Below are positions 46,356-55,104 of a DNA stretch of 64,000 nucleotides, in pieces (the first letter of the stretch is position 1; each line of letters begins with the position of its first letter). The position numbers were made by a program, and so were the translations under genes. The DNA is from Photorhabdus akhurstii. GTDB lineage: Bacteria > Pseudomonadota > Gammaproteobacteria > Enterobacterales > Enterobacteriaceae. The notes under the pieces are model-generated. The model was not told the origin of the DNA. It ran no database searches and worked only from the letters and a program-made list of their open reading frames with translations. The stretch lies in NCBI RefSeq assembly GCF_018448925.1, contig NZ_RCWE01000007.1:62001-126000 (forward strand), in the 5' to 3' direction.

Positions 46356-46595
46356 ATATAGCAATGTCCCCCATGTTACTGCATCAAATCACCACATCTC
46401 CGACAATGTTTTCATTACAAATCTCTAGTTATCATTTTTAAAGAACTGGAAAGGTAAATGCGGAGGTCAAGTAAAATCTCCTTGTATACTGAATAGTAGT
46501 AAAAGAACATTCAATGGAAATGGATAGAGATACAGTTGTAATATTAACCTAGAAAAATAGCTAGTTTAAAGAATAAATGCTAAACCGGAGCTCAA
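46356..46595. other. Gene-free region before ybaP
   Basis: AT-rich, no coding frame. The E. coli gene ybaQ, which lies between copA and ybaP there, is absent. No clear promoter is picked. Confidence 0.5.
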
Positions 46596-47408
46596 ATGGG
46601 ACGACTGATTAAACACCTTACCAATATATTAGGAATCAATGCTCTCCATCGTTATCCCTATCCCGCTCACGATATTACACTGGCAGGTGATAGACATTTG
46701 CATCTGGTAGGCAGTATTCATATGGGTACGAAAAACATGTTCCCGCTGTCGGAAATATTGATAGCACAGCTTAATCAATCCGATACATTAATCGTGGAAG
46801 CGGATATTACTCAGTCAGACTCTCCATTTCATGATGAATTTCAATCATATCACCGTATCGAACAACGTTTATCTTCTGAGATGTATCAGAATTTTCAGGA
46901 CTGTTGCAATGAGATCCAACAGCAAGAAGAATTCCTCAATCTATTGCCCTCATGGCAAATCGCTTTAATTTTACAAGCTGGACAAGCACAAAACCTTGGA
47001 TTGCATCCCCAATACGGTATCGATTATCAGCTCCTGAATGCGGCCAAGGCTCAAGGGAAAACGATTATTGAACTAGAAGGTACCGAATCACAAATTAATT
47101 TACTTAATCAAATTCCCAATAACGGCCTGCCACTACTGGAAGATACATTAACCCATTGGCACGCAAATGCCCGTGCTTTACAAACTATGATCAGTTGGTG
47201 GATGGACTATCAACCAGAACAACAAGAACATGCTTTACCAACAACTTTCAGTAAAGAGATATACCAACTATTGATGACTGAACGCAATAAACGATGGAAT
47301 AAGCGTTTACAGGAATTACCTGCCGGTCGATACCTCGTTGCTGTTGGCGTTTTGCATCTGTATGGTGAGGGGAATTTGCCCAAGATGCTGGCAGAAGAAC
47401 AGCATTAA
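46596..47408 (+). CDS. ybaP: TraB/GumN-family protein YbaP
   Basis: 270 residues (E. coli about 264). TraB-family motifs are present: LHLVGSIHMGT with the conserved His near residue 42, an EADI strand, and the C-terminal VAVGVLHLYGEGNLP with a second His. These residues suggest a metal-dependent hydrolase (tiki-like) fold; activity is unproven. There is no strong signal peptide. Its position between copA and ybaK matches E. coli. Confidence 0.88.
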   Translation: MGRLIKHLTNILGINALHRYPYPAHDITLAGDRHLHLVGSIHMGTKNMFPLSEILIAQLNQSDTLIVEADITQSDSPFHDEFQSYHRIEQRLSSEMYQNFQDCCNEIQQQEEFLNLLPSWQIALILQAGQAQNLGLHPQYGIDYQLLNAAKAQGKTIIELEGTESQINLLNQIPNNGLPLLEDTLTHWHANARALQTMISWWMDYQPEQQEHALPTTFSKEIYQLLMTERNKRWNKRLQELPAGRYLVAVGVLHLYGEGNLPKMLAEEQH

Positions 47409-47414
47409 AAAAAG

Positions 47415-47451
47415 GCCAATATTACATATATCGCTATAATAATATTGGCCA
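47415..47451. terminator. Hairpin after ybaP
   Basis: GGCCAATATTA / TAATATTGGCC, an 11-bp perfect stem with a 15-base loop, preceded by eight A residues. It would terminate minus-strand transcription and may do so for ybaP. Confidence 0.55.
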
Positions 47452-47605
47452 ATCATATGAGGTATAATCTGTCATTTTTGTTATTCTTAAGTACGGGATA
47501 TTACCTGTTTGTATACAAGCAACAGAGCCGTAGTCAGATTATCAATTCCATCATTCCATTTCATCCATTATCTTTAATTACAAAATCATCCTATGTAATG
47601 AAATC

Positions 47606-48082
47606 ATGACACCTGCGATCATTTTGCTAGAGAAACAGAAAGTTAGCTTTACTCTTCATACCTACGAACACGACGCAAATGAGCATAACTTTGGTGATGA
47701 AGCAGTGAGGAAATTAAGACTCAATGCCAGGCAAGTCTTCAAAACTTTGCTGGTTGCACTTAATGGTGAGGCTAAAAATTTGGTAGTAGCGGTCACCCCC
47801 GTTTCAAGTGAACTAGATTTAAAAAAGGTCGCCAAAGTTTTTAAAGTCAAAAAAGCCGAGATGGCTGATCCGCAAATCGCCCAGAAAGTGACAGGATATC
47901 TCGTCGGCGGGATCAGTCCGCTAGGACAGAAAAAACTCTTGCCAACGGTTATTGATAATCAGGCGCGACAGTTCCCTACTATCTTTGTCTCTGGTGGCAA
48001 ACGAGGGTTAGATATTGAATTAGCGCCATCTGATCTCTGTAGGTTAGCGAAAGGCACCTTCGCTGATATCGCAAGAGTTTAA
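47606..48082 (+). CDS. ybaK: Cys-tRNA(Pro)/Cys-tRNA(Cys) deacylase YbaK
   Basis: 158 residues (E. coli 159). It is a trans-editing protein that removes cysteine wrongly attached to tRNA-Pro. The conserved lysine (FKTLLVAL region), the [15 protein letters not shown] loop and the ISPxG turn define the family. Soluble, cytoplasmic, no oddities. It is convergent with ushA across a shared terminator. Confidence 0.95.
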   Translation: MTPAIILLEKQKVSFTLHTYEHDANEHNFGDEAVRKLRLNARQVFKTLLVALNGEAKNLVVAVTPVSSELDLKKVAKVFKVKKAEMADPQIAQKVTGYLVGGISPLGQKKLLPTVIDNQARQFPTIFVSGGKRGLDIELAPSDLCRLAKGTFADIARV

Positions 48083-48096
48083 ATTATTCCCCCAAA

Positions 48097-48119
48097 AGGG
48101 CTGCCAAGATTGCAGCCCT
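48097..48119. terminator. Bidirectional terminator between ybaK and ushA
   Basis: AGGGCTGC / GCAGCCCT, 8-bp stem with loop CAAGATT, in the 61-base convergent gap. Confidence 0.75.
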
Positions 48120-48143
48120 GTCGATTTATCATTCTGTCAGGGA

Positions 48144-49802
48144 TTATTGATAAATAATTTCACCCTTTGGCTCATAATCAGCCGCTTTCAATGGTGAATG
48201 CTTCTCGATATAGTCTTTCAAAACTTCTGCATCAACAAAACCGGTGTTGACATAGGTTGGATAATTATCAACTCGTGGATAACCATCACCACCAATAGCA
48301 TTAAAGTCAAGCATTGCCATGCGGTAAGTTTTATTCGGCTCTAGTGGTTTTCCACCGATTTTTACCTCTTTAACGCCTTTACCATCAGCGATCAGGCTAA
48401 CATTCACAAACTGTGCGTAAGCACCAGAATCAACTTTCATATTAGCAATCACTGCCAGATATGGTTCAATTTCGCTGCCTTTCATATCAACGTAAACCAA
48501 TGAGTTGGCAAATGGATGCACTTTCAACACATCTTTATAAGTGATATCGCCAGATTCAATCGAATCGCGAATACCACCGCCACTCATAATCGCAAAATCG
48601 GCATCCGCGCGTTCCATCATGGCAGAGAGGGCAACACGGGCCATATTAGTCTGAACAAAACGAACTTTGCTGCGATCCCCTTCCAATTTACCCTCAATAG
48701 AACCCACTTTTGCACCAAGCTGTTTATCACCTTTATCCTGATAAGGCATCAGCAACTTTAACATATCCGGGTTTTGTGCAATTTCATGAGTGTAGTAAAC
48801 ACGTTCAGTAGAACCGTCTCCCTTCTGCACTTTCTTTTTGAGGTTAATAGGGATCAACTGATAGTGAGTCAACTTCAATTCACCATTACGAAATTGGAAA
48901 TCAGCTCGACCAACGTATTTCCCCCACTCATGAGCCTGAACAATCCAAGTACCGTTCTGACGATCCGGCGAACATGGCGTTCCTGGCACATAATCGATCT
49001 GCTTATAATTTTTCTTTTCCGCGGACATACAGACCGGATCTTGTGAGTGACCACCAACAATCATATCCAGATAGCCTGCTGGCAAACTGCGAGCCATTTC
49101 AACATCGCCCGGCGCATTAGAACCATGATTACCGTTGTCATAGTGCCCCATATGGGTTGCGGCAATAATCACATCTGGCTTTTCATCTCTCTTTAGTTCT
49201 TCAACAACCATTTTGGCTTCTGTCGCAGGAACCCGAAATTCAACATCAGGAAAATTAGCCGGGTTGCCGATTTTCGCCGTATCATCAGTCGTCAGACCAA
49301 TAACGGCAATTTTCACACCCTGTTTATCGAAAATGGTATAAGGCTTGAACAAACGTTTGCCGGTGCTTGCTTGGTAAATATTGGCAGCCAGAAATGGAAA
49401 ATTTGCCCATTTTTCCTGTTGACGTAGTATTGACAAAGGATTATCAAACTCATGGTTCCCCAACGCCATTGCATCATAGCCCACCAAATTCATGCCCTTA
49501 AAATCAGGTTCGGCATCTTGCAAATCAGATTCTGGTACACCGGTATTAATATCTCCGCCGGAAAGTAGCAACACACTACCACCTTTTTTCACGACCTCTT
49601 GGCGGATTTCATCAACTACCGTTTTTTGAGCGGCTAAACCATACTCGCCATAATCGTTATGCCAAAAATGCCCATGATGGTCATTGGTGTGCAAAATGGT
49701 AATGTCATAGGTTTTGTCCTTCTCCCACGCACTTGCGATTGCAGGAAGTAATGCTATAGATACAACCAAAGCGCAAGCTGAGGTCTTGAACGAGAGTTTC
49801 AT
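48144..49802 (-). CDS. ushA: Periplasmic UDP-sugar hydrolase / 5'-nucleotidase UshA
   Basis: 552 residues from ATG 49802, chosen because GGAG lies seven bases upstream and it leaves a clean signal peptide (SACALVVSIALLPAIASA). An ATG 51 bases upstream would spoil the signal. The metallophosphatase motifs are ILHTNDHHGHF, GGDINTG, GNHEFDNP, ATHMGHYD and GGHSQDPV. The C-terminal substrate domain has SGGGIRDS and the Phe-containing IGGDGYP region. It salvages nucleosides from nucleotides and UDP-sugars outside the inner membrane. Confidence 0.97.
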   Translation of the reverse strand: MKLSFKTSACALVVSIALLPAIASAWEKDKTYDITILHTNDHHGHFWHNDYGEYGLAAQKTVVDEIRQEVVKKGGSVLLLSGGDINTGVPESDLQDAEPDFKGMNLVGYDAMALGNHEFDNPLSILRQQEKWANFPFLAANIYQASTGKRLFKPYTIFDKQGVKIAVIGLTTDDTAKIGNPANFPDVEFRVPATEAKMVVEELKRDEKPDVIIAATHMGHYDNGNHGSNAPGDVEMARSLPAGYLDMIVGGHSQDPVCMSAEKKNYKQIDYVPGTPCSPDRQNGTWIVQAHEWGKYVGRADFQFRNGELKLTHYQLIPINLKKKVQKGDGSTERVYYTHEIAQNPDMLKLLMPYQDKGDKQLGAKVGSIEGKLEGDRSKVRFVQTNMARVALSAMMERADADFAIMSGGGIRDSIESGDITYKDVLKVHPFANSLVYVDMKGSEIEPYLAVIANMKVDSGAYAQFVNVSLIADGKGVKEVKIGGKPLEPNKTYRMAMLDFNAIGGDGYPRVDNYPTYVNTGFVDAEVLKDYIEKHSPLKAADYEPKGEIIYQ

Positions 49803-50026
49803 GGTATATCTCCATGTTTTTTTTAGTGAATTGCCATGCAAAAACAGCTTCAAAAGCTAACAAGGCGGGATAAATTGATCATTTCTTGAGATAGGTTATG
49901 TATGTTATGCAGTTATTAGAACATGTTTTGCTTCGTCTTCGCGGGAGTACCATAAAACTATACCCAAAATAGTAAAAAATCAACTCTCTACCTAATATGT
50001 ATTAAAATTCAACAAATAACCAATAT

Positions 50027-50061
50027 ACTGATTACTGATTACTGATTACTGATTACTGATT
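50027..50061. repeat. Five tandem copies of a 7-bp unit ACTGATT upstream of fsr
   Basis: Perfect heptamer array ending 20 bases before the fsr ATG (50082). Its position in the leader or promoter means length changes could alter promoter spacing. Confidence 0.95.
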
Positions 50062-50081
50062 AAGACAGGTTGGCAGCGAAT

Positions 50082-51299
50082 ATGAGTGAACAGAGCAATA
50101 CTACTATAGCCCCATCTCCCACAAGAAAAACCAGGAATACTGTTTTTACTATTCTTGGTGCAATCAGTGTTTCACACTTATTGAACGATATGATCCAATC
50201 GCTGATTCTGGCGATTTATCCTTTACTACAATTAGAATTTAACCTAAGTTTTGTGCAAATCGGTATGATCACACTGACCTATCAGATTACCGCCTCTTTA
50301 TTACAACCACTGATAGGCCTCTATACTGATAAACATCCACAACCCTATTCATTACCTGTTGGAATGAGTTTCACTTTATCCGGTCTATTACTGATGGCCT
50401 ACGCCAACAATTTCTCGTTAATTCTATTAGCATCTGCATTAATTGGTACAGGCTCTTCGGTATTCCACCCGGAATCGTCGCGCGTAGCACGTATGGCATC
50501 CGGTGGTCGACACGGATTAGCTCAATCTCTTTTCCAGGTCGGCGGTAATTTCGGCAGTTCCCTTGGGCCTTTGCTAGCTGCTGTGTTTATTGCTCCCTAT
50601 GGCAGAGGCAACGTTGGCTGGTTCACTCTGGCAGCATTACTCGGCATCATCGTGCTGCTACAGATCAGTAAATGGTATAAGGCTCAGAATTACATCAAGA
50701 AAAATCAAGCTAAAACTGACCTCGCCGTCAAAGTTTTATCAAGAAAAACCGTGATAGGTTCCTTGGTTATTTTGCTAATTTTAATATTTTCCAAATATTT
50801 TTATCTCACCAGTATCAGTAGCTATTATACTTTTTACTTAATACACAAATTTGGCATTTCCGTACAAAACGCCCAATTTCATCTGTTTATTTTTTTATTC
50901 GCAGTTGCAGCAGGAACCATTATTGGTGGACCAATTGGCGACAGGATCGGCCGAAAGTATGTTATCTGGATATCTATCCTAGGAGTTGCACCTTTTACCT
51001 TAGTTCTGCCTTACGCTTCTCTATACTGGACAAGTATTCTATCAGTGATTATTGGTGTGATTCTAGCATCTGCGTTCTCTGCAATCCTGGTATACGCTCA
51101 GGAACTTATTCCAGGTAAAACCGGGATGGTATCCGGCCTGTTTTTTGGGCTAGCTTTTGGTATGGGAGGTATTGGCGCAGCGGTACTTGGTGATATTGCA
51201 GACAGAACAAGTATTGAACTGGTTTATCAGATTTGTGCTTTTCTGCCATTACTTGGCATATTTACCGCTTTATTACCTAATATAGAAGATAAGAACTAG
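50082..51299 (+). CDS. fsr: MFS transporter Fsr (fosmidomycin resistance type)
   Basis: 405 residues (E. coli 406), about 12 membrane helices. Typical segments are HLLNDMIQSLILAIYPLL at the first helix, IGTGSSVFHPESSRVARMASGGRHGLAQSLFQVGGNFG and GPIGDRIGRKYV. The E. coli protein exports fosmidomycin. The start is ATG 50082; a TTG at 50070 would add four residues. A poor ribosome site and the heptamer array upstream leave expression open to variation. Confidence 0.93.
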   Translation: MSEQSNTTIAPSPTRKTRNTVFTILGAISVSHLLNDMIQSLILAIYPLLQLEFNLSFVQIGMITLTYQITASLLQPLIGLYTDKHPQPYSLPVGMSFTLSGLLLMAYANNFSLILLASALIGTGSSVFHPESSRVARMASGGRHGLAQSLFQVGGNFGSSLGPLLAAVFIAPYGRGNVGWFTLAALLGIIVLLQISKWYKAQNYIKKNQAKTDLAVKVLSRKTVIGSLVILLILIFSKYFYLTSISSYYTFYLIHKFGISVQNAQFHLFIFLFAVAAGTIIGGPIGDRIGRKYVIWISILGVAPFTLVLPYASLYWTSILSVIIGVILASAFSAILVYAQELIPGKTGMVSGLFFGLAFGMGGIGAAVLGDIADRTSIELVYQICAFLPLLGIFTALLPNIEDKN

Positions 51300-51316
51300 A
51301 AAAATCACCATCCAAC

Positions 51317-51344
51317 CCCACATAAAATTTACTTTTTATGTGGG
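51317..51344 (+). terminator. Hairpin after fsr
   Basis: CCCACATAAAA / TTTTATGTGGG, 11-bp perfect stem with a short loop, 17 bases after the stop. No T-run follows the stem. Confidence 0.65.
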
Positions 51345-51540
51345 AATAGTGCTTATTTACCTTATAAATATTCAAATAGAACAACACAAATCCCTGTTAC
51401 GGGTAATTTAATCCTTTCAATCCATATTTTTTGATGTTTTATTCATTTTTTTAGCGAATTTACCTCGAATTATCTATAAAATACAGTTACACCTACCTCT
51501 TCACTATGCTATTTACTAGCCTCAGCACGAAGGAGTCTTA

Positions 51541-53247
51541 ATGGAGCACTCGACACCACTTATCACCACTATCGTTGGCGGGTTCTTTATCGCTTATCTG
51601 CTCGGTATGCTGGCACAACGCCTGAAAATCTCACCGCTGGTTGGTTATCTTACTGCGGGAGTACTCGCTGGTCCTTTCACTCCTGGTTTTGTCGCTGATG
51701 CATCACTGGCCCCAGAATTGGCAGAAATTGGTGTCATCTTATTGATGTTTGGTGTTGGACTGCATTTTTCACTCAAAGATCTACTCGCTGTAAAATCCAT
51801 TGCTATCCCCGGAGCGATTGCGCAAATATTGGTCGCGACATTACTCGGAGTAGGATTATCAGCAATACTGGGGTGGGAATTATTTAGCGGTATCGTCTTT
51901 GGTCTCTGTCTATCAACCGCCAGTACCGTTGTTCTGTTACGAGCGCTAGAAGAGCGCCAACTGATCGATAGCCAACGAGGTCAAATAGCTATTGGCTGGC
52001 TGATTGTCGAAGATCTGGCGATGGTGCTGACTCTGGTATTACTGCCTGCGGCTGCCGGTATTCTTGGTAATAAAGAAGCCGATATTGGGCAGTTAGTTAT
52101 CGAACTCGCCATGACCGTCGGCAAAGTTATCGCGTTTATCCTGCTGATGATTGTTGTTGGCCGTCGTCTAATTCCGTGGGTACTGGCAAAAACCGCCAGT
52201 ACTGGCTCCAGGGAACTGTTTACCCTTGCCGTGTTGGTTATCGCCTTGGGTATCGCTTACGGCGCCGTTGCTCTGTTTGATGCTTCATTCGCACTAGGGG
52301 CGTTCTTCGCCGGTATGGTATTAAACGAATCAGAACTAAGCCACCGTGCCGCCCAAGATACGCTGCCACTCAGAGATGCTTTCGCCGTATTGTTCTTCGT
52401 TTCTGTTGGCATGCTGTTCGATCCAATGGTCCTCATTCAACAGCCACTATCTATATTGGCAACGTTAGCAATCATTATTATTGGTAAGTCCGCGGCTGCA
52501 ATGTTACTCGTAAAGATGTTCGGCCACTCACGCCGGACTGCGTTGACAATTTCAGTCAGTCTGGCACAAATCGGTGAATTTGCCTTTATTCTGGCTGGTC
52601 TTGGGGTCGCACTTGGCTTACTGGATGCAAATGCCCGTAACCTTGTTCTAGCTGGCGCGATTGTTTCTATCATGCTAAACCCAGTTCTATTTAGCCTGTT
52701 GGATCGCTATCTGGAAAAAACAGAAACTATTGAGGAACAGTTGCTGGAAGAAACGCTGGAAGAAGAGACGCAAATTCCTGTCGATATCTGCGGTCACACT
52801 ATCGTTGTCGGCTACGGACGTATCGGCAGCTTGCTATGCCAACGCTTGCAGGAAAAAGAGATCCCTCTGGTTGTTATTGAAAACACCAGAGCCAAATTTG
52901 AGGAACTCGGTGAACAAGGTATCAGTGCCGTCATGGGCAACGCCGCCAGCAAAGATATTATGTCACTGGCTCGCTTGGATTGCGCCTGCTCCCTTCTACT
53001 GACCATTCCCAATGGCTATGAAGCAGGTGAGATTGTCGCTAGTGCAAGAGAAGCACGCCCAGATATTAATATCATTGTCCGAGCTGACTATGACGATGAA
53101 GTTACCTATATCACGGAGCGTGGGGCTAGCCACGTTATTATTGGCGAGCGTGAAATTGCCAAAACAATGGCAAGTGTATTAGCCAATAGTGAGCAAGGCT
53201 ATCCGACTGAGCCTCCCCCTGCGTCGCCCTTTTCGCCATTAATCTAA
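51541..53247 (+). CDS. ybaL: CPA2-family cation/proton antiporter YbaL (KefB-like)
   Basis: 568 residues (E. coli 558). The first ~390 residues have about 12-13 membrane helices with the Na+/H+ exchanger-like core (LLMFGVGLHFSLKDLL, FGLCLSTASTVVLLRALEER, LIVEDLAMVLTLVLLP). A regulatory RCK-N domain follows at about 415-530, with the nucleotide-binding VVGYGRIGSLLCQRL. It is predicted to export K+ in exchange for protons. It ends with a Pro-rich tail. Confidence 0.95.
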   Translation: MEHSTPLITTIVGGFFIAYLLGMLAQRLKISPLVGYLTAGVLAGPFTPGFVADASLAPELAEIGVILLMFGVGLHFSLKDLLAVKSIAIPGAIAQILVATLLGVGLSAILGWELFSGIVFGLCLSTASTVVLLRALEERQLIDSQRGQIAIGWLIVEDLAMVLTLVLLPAAAGILGNKEADIGQLVIELAMTVGKVIAFILLMIVVGRRLIPWVLAKTASTGSRELFTLAVLVIALGIAYGAVALFDASFALGAFFAGMVLNESELSHRAAQDTLPLRDAFAVLFFVSVGMLFDPMVLIQQPLSILATLAIIIIGKSAAAMLLVKMFGHSRRTALTISVSLAQIGEFAFILAGLGVALGLLDANARNLVLAGAIVSIMLNPVLFSLLDRYLEKTETIEEQLLEETLEEETQIPVDICGHTIVVGYGRIGSLLCQRLQEKEIPLVVIENTRAKFEELGEQGISAVMGNAASKDIMSLARLDCACSLLLTIPNGYEAGEIVASAREARPDINIIVRADYDDEVTYITERGASHVIIGEREIAKTMASVLANSEQGYPTEPPPASPFSPLI

Positions 53248-53274
53248 GAAGACGCGACTGTTGATGAAATCATT

Positions 53275-53303
53275 CCCTATTCGTTACCGAGTAGGGTTTT
53301 TTC
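53275..53303 (+). terminator. Rho-independent terminator after ybaL
   Basis: CCCTATTCG / CGAGTAGGG (one G-U) followed by TTTTTTCT. Confidence 0.85.
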
Positions 53304-53325
53304 TTCTATTCTATAGTGAACCATA

Positions 53326-53370
53326 TGAGCCGTTCTTATCACTTTAAGTACCAGCGATAAGAACGGCTCA
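53326..53370. repeat. Perfect 15-bp inverted repeat between ybaL and a LysE-type gene
   Basis: TGAGCCGTTCTTATC and GATAAGAACGGCTCA are exact inverted copies with a 15-base spacer. It may add termination for the minus-strand LysE-type gene. Confidence 0.8.
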
Positions 53371-53463
53371 GAGGAAACAAAGCTTTCAGTTACAATATCG
53401 ATCTACTCAATTCTGTACAGCAAAAATCAATCGGAAAGTCGTAATATCAAATATTTCATTACG

Positions 53464-54075
53464 TCAAAGATATAAAACACCTTTCATTGACGTGTAAAAC
53501 ATTGAAACAGAGAAAACACATAACACTACAGAAGCGAGACGATAAAACAGATCAGGTTTTAAACTCCCTTTTCCCAGCTTTCCTGCATATAGCATTTTCC
53601 CAACCCCCACCCAAATTAAAGAAACAGGCAATAACGCGCAAACAAAAACCGCCATACATGGAATGTATTCTGACCACAAAGTAAATGCAGTAAGAGGAAA
53701 TATATATGTAGCAAACACAAAAGCCTTAGGATTCAGCAACGTGGCAAATAATACCGTGATAAAATGGATTTTCGCCGCATTCTTGTCTAATGAGAAATGC
53801 CAAACTTTAAAAGCCAAATAAGCAATGTATGTCGAAGCACACATTTTTAAGATAACTAATGACCATACGAAAGCATGAGAGACAGTAGATAAAAACAACC
53901 CCCACAAACTAATTGCTGTTATATAACCCAGTGCCTCAGCTAATATCAGCCTGAGTGTACTAATAAAACCATGTGAATATCCAGACGATACCAATAGAGT
54001 ATTGGTTGGTCCCGGCATAATTAAGACCATACTGACCATACTGGCAATTCTTATATAATCGTAATAATTATTCAT
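53464..54075 (-). CDS. LysE/RhtB-family amino acid exporter
   Basis: 203 residues with six hydrophobic segments. The family mark is the N-terminal IMPGPTNTLLVSSGYSHG, followed by LAEALGYITAISLWG and the central LLNPKAFVFATYIFP. Such proteins export amino acids or their analogues. It is AT-rich compared with ybaL and absent from this place in E. coli, so it is probably an insertion in the conserved ybaL-gsk junction. Substrate unknown. Confidence 0.88.
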   Translation of the reverse strand: MNNYYDYIRIASMVSMVLIMPGPTNTLLVSSGYSHGFISTLRLILAEALGYITAISLWGLFLSTVSHAFVWSLVILKMCASTYIAYLAFKVWHFSLDKNAAKIHFITVLFATLLNPKAFVFATYIFPLTAFTLWSEYIPCMAVFVCALLPVSLIWVGVGKMLYAGKLGKGSLKPDLFYRLASVVLCVFSVSMFYTSMKGVLYL

Positions 54076-54212
54076 AGTATCCTCAATAGCTGTTATAGAT
54101 AATAATTAATTACTTGAAATATAATAGGAAATTTTTAATAAAAAATTTCATCACGTTCCTCCATTTATTTAAATTAGCAATAATAAGTTATAGTCATTAA
54201 ATACTATGACTT

Positions 54213-54506
54213 TCATTTAATGGCTATTAGCTGCGTATTTTCTTCAAATGTTAGTAGTCTCAATAACTCCAATTCAATAATAAAAGATACAAAAAACCAT
54301 CCTAATATAGGCCACAAAATCAAATAATTATAGTAAACAAAAAGTATTTCGCTAAATGATCCTTCTAAGTTATCAATCATCGATAAAATTTCGCTATCGG
54401 AATTAGCACTAGAAAACACTAACTCACATATCAATACTATACAAAAAAATATGAAACTCCGTATCAGCCTAGGGGCTATTTCTAAAATATAGCAGCACCA
54501 ATCCAT
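54213..54506 (-). CDS. Small hypothetical membrane protein
   Basis: 97 residues with two clear hydrophobic segments (RSFIFFCIVLICELVFS and ILFVYYNYLILWPILGWFFVSFII) and acidic connecting parts. No ribosome site is convincing, and the AT-rich composition differs from the neighbouring housekeeping genes. Two-helix acidic proteins of this size are sometimes immunity proteins, but no cognate toxin is seen, so I assign no function. Three 22-bp repeats lie directly upstream. Confidence 0.4.
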   Translation of the reverse strand: MDWCCYILEIAPRLIRSFIFFCIVLICELVFSSANSDSEILSMIDNLEGSFSEILFVYYNYLILWPILGWFFVSFIIELELLRLLTFEENTQLIAIK

Positions 54507-54515
54507 ATATAACTA

Positions 54516-54581
54516 ATATCATTTCTATATATGGTCGATATCATTTCAATATATAAAGAATATCATTTCAGTATATTACTA
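54516..54581. repeat. Three tandem 22-bp repeats ATATCATTTC-A/T-TATAT
   Basis: Units start at 54516, 54538 and 54560, each beginning ATATCATTTC. They sit 10-75 bases before the start of the small membrane-protein ORF on the minus strand and overlap the 3' end of a degraded frame. Regular 22-base spacing (two helical turns) is what tandem regulator sites look like. Confidence 0.75.
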
Positions 54582-54695
54582 ATAAAGGAGTATCCTCTAG
54601 CCAATCATCTTGATTATAATTATTAGAATCAACAATTGAAAAATCAGTTCCAATATTTTTAAAAATTGTGATTTTAGTCCAAACTCATCTTCCAT
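54568..54695 (-). pseudogene. Degraded small ORF
   Basis: From ATG 54695 (GAGGG ribosome site) the frame MEDEFGLKSQF stops after 32 codons. A shift after MEDEFG opens a frame with ordinary protein composition (FKNIGTDFSIVDSNNYNQDDWLEDTPLL) to the stop at 54568. The family is not recognised. It looks like a short gene with one frameshift; confidence is low. Confidence 0.35.
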
Positions 54696-55059
54696 CTGTT
54701 CCCTCATAAAATAAATAGAAAAATTAGAGAGATCATTAAATCAGCACAGATCTGGTTGATAATTTTAGCGATATCTAGCTATATTATAAATGCTCTACCA
54801 TACGTAATTATCATATATAAAACAATAGGGTAAGTTGAAAAAGAAAAATAAACAGAAAATTTCATTTGCATATTTTTGCTATCTGAATGATATAAATATT
54901 CTATTTCAGAATGTTTTTACATATTATGTGAATTTATTTAGACAGATATATAAATAAGAACAAAATACTTTTTCTTTTATCAATTCAACAAAAAATCATT
55001 ATTCTTAATAAAATAAACTTTAACTATCATTCATAATCTTAATAAATGATTTTATACCT
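54582..55059. other. AT-rich stretch between the small membrane ORF and gsk, no intact gene
   Basis: Apart from the degraded frame above and the gsk terminator at its right edge, nothing is recognised. Together with 54076-54212 it forms an AT-rich patch unlike the flanking housekeeping DNA. Confidence 0.5.
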
Positions 55060-55099
55060 AAATTTCGGCGCCGTATAAATTAATACGGCGCCGAAATTT
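55060..55099 (-). terminator. Perfect 17-bp terminator hairpin after gsk
   Basis: AAATTTCGGCGCCGTAT / ATACGGCGCCGAAATTT with loop AAATTA, beginning six bases past the gsk stop. The GC-rich core and A/T flanks fit bidirectional termination. Confidence 0.85.
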
Positions 55100-55104
55100 C
55101 AGAA

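Noticed and set aside
54516-54581. Three 22-bp repeats as a CRISPR or plasmid origin
   Set aside because: The units are directly adjacent without spacers, and no replication or cas gene is present.
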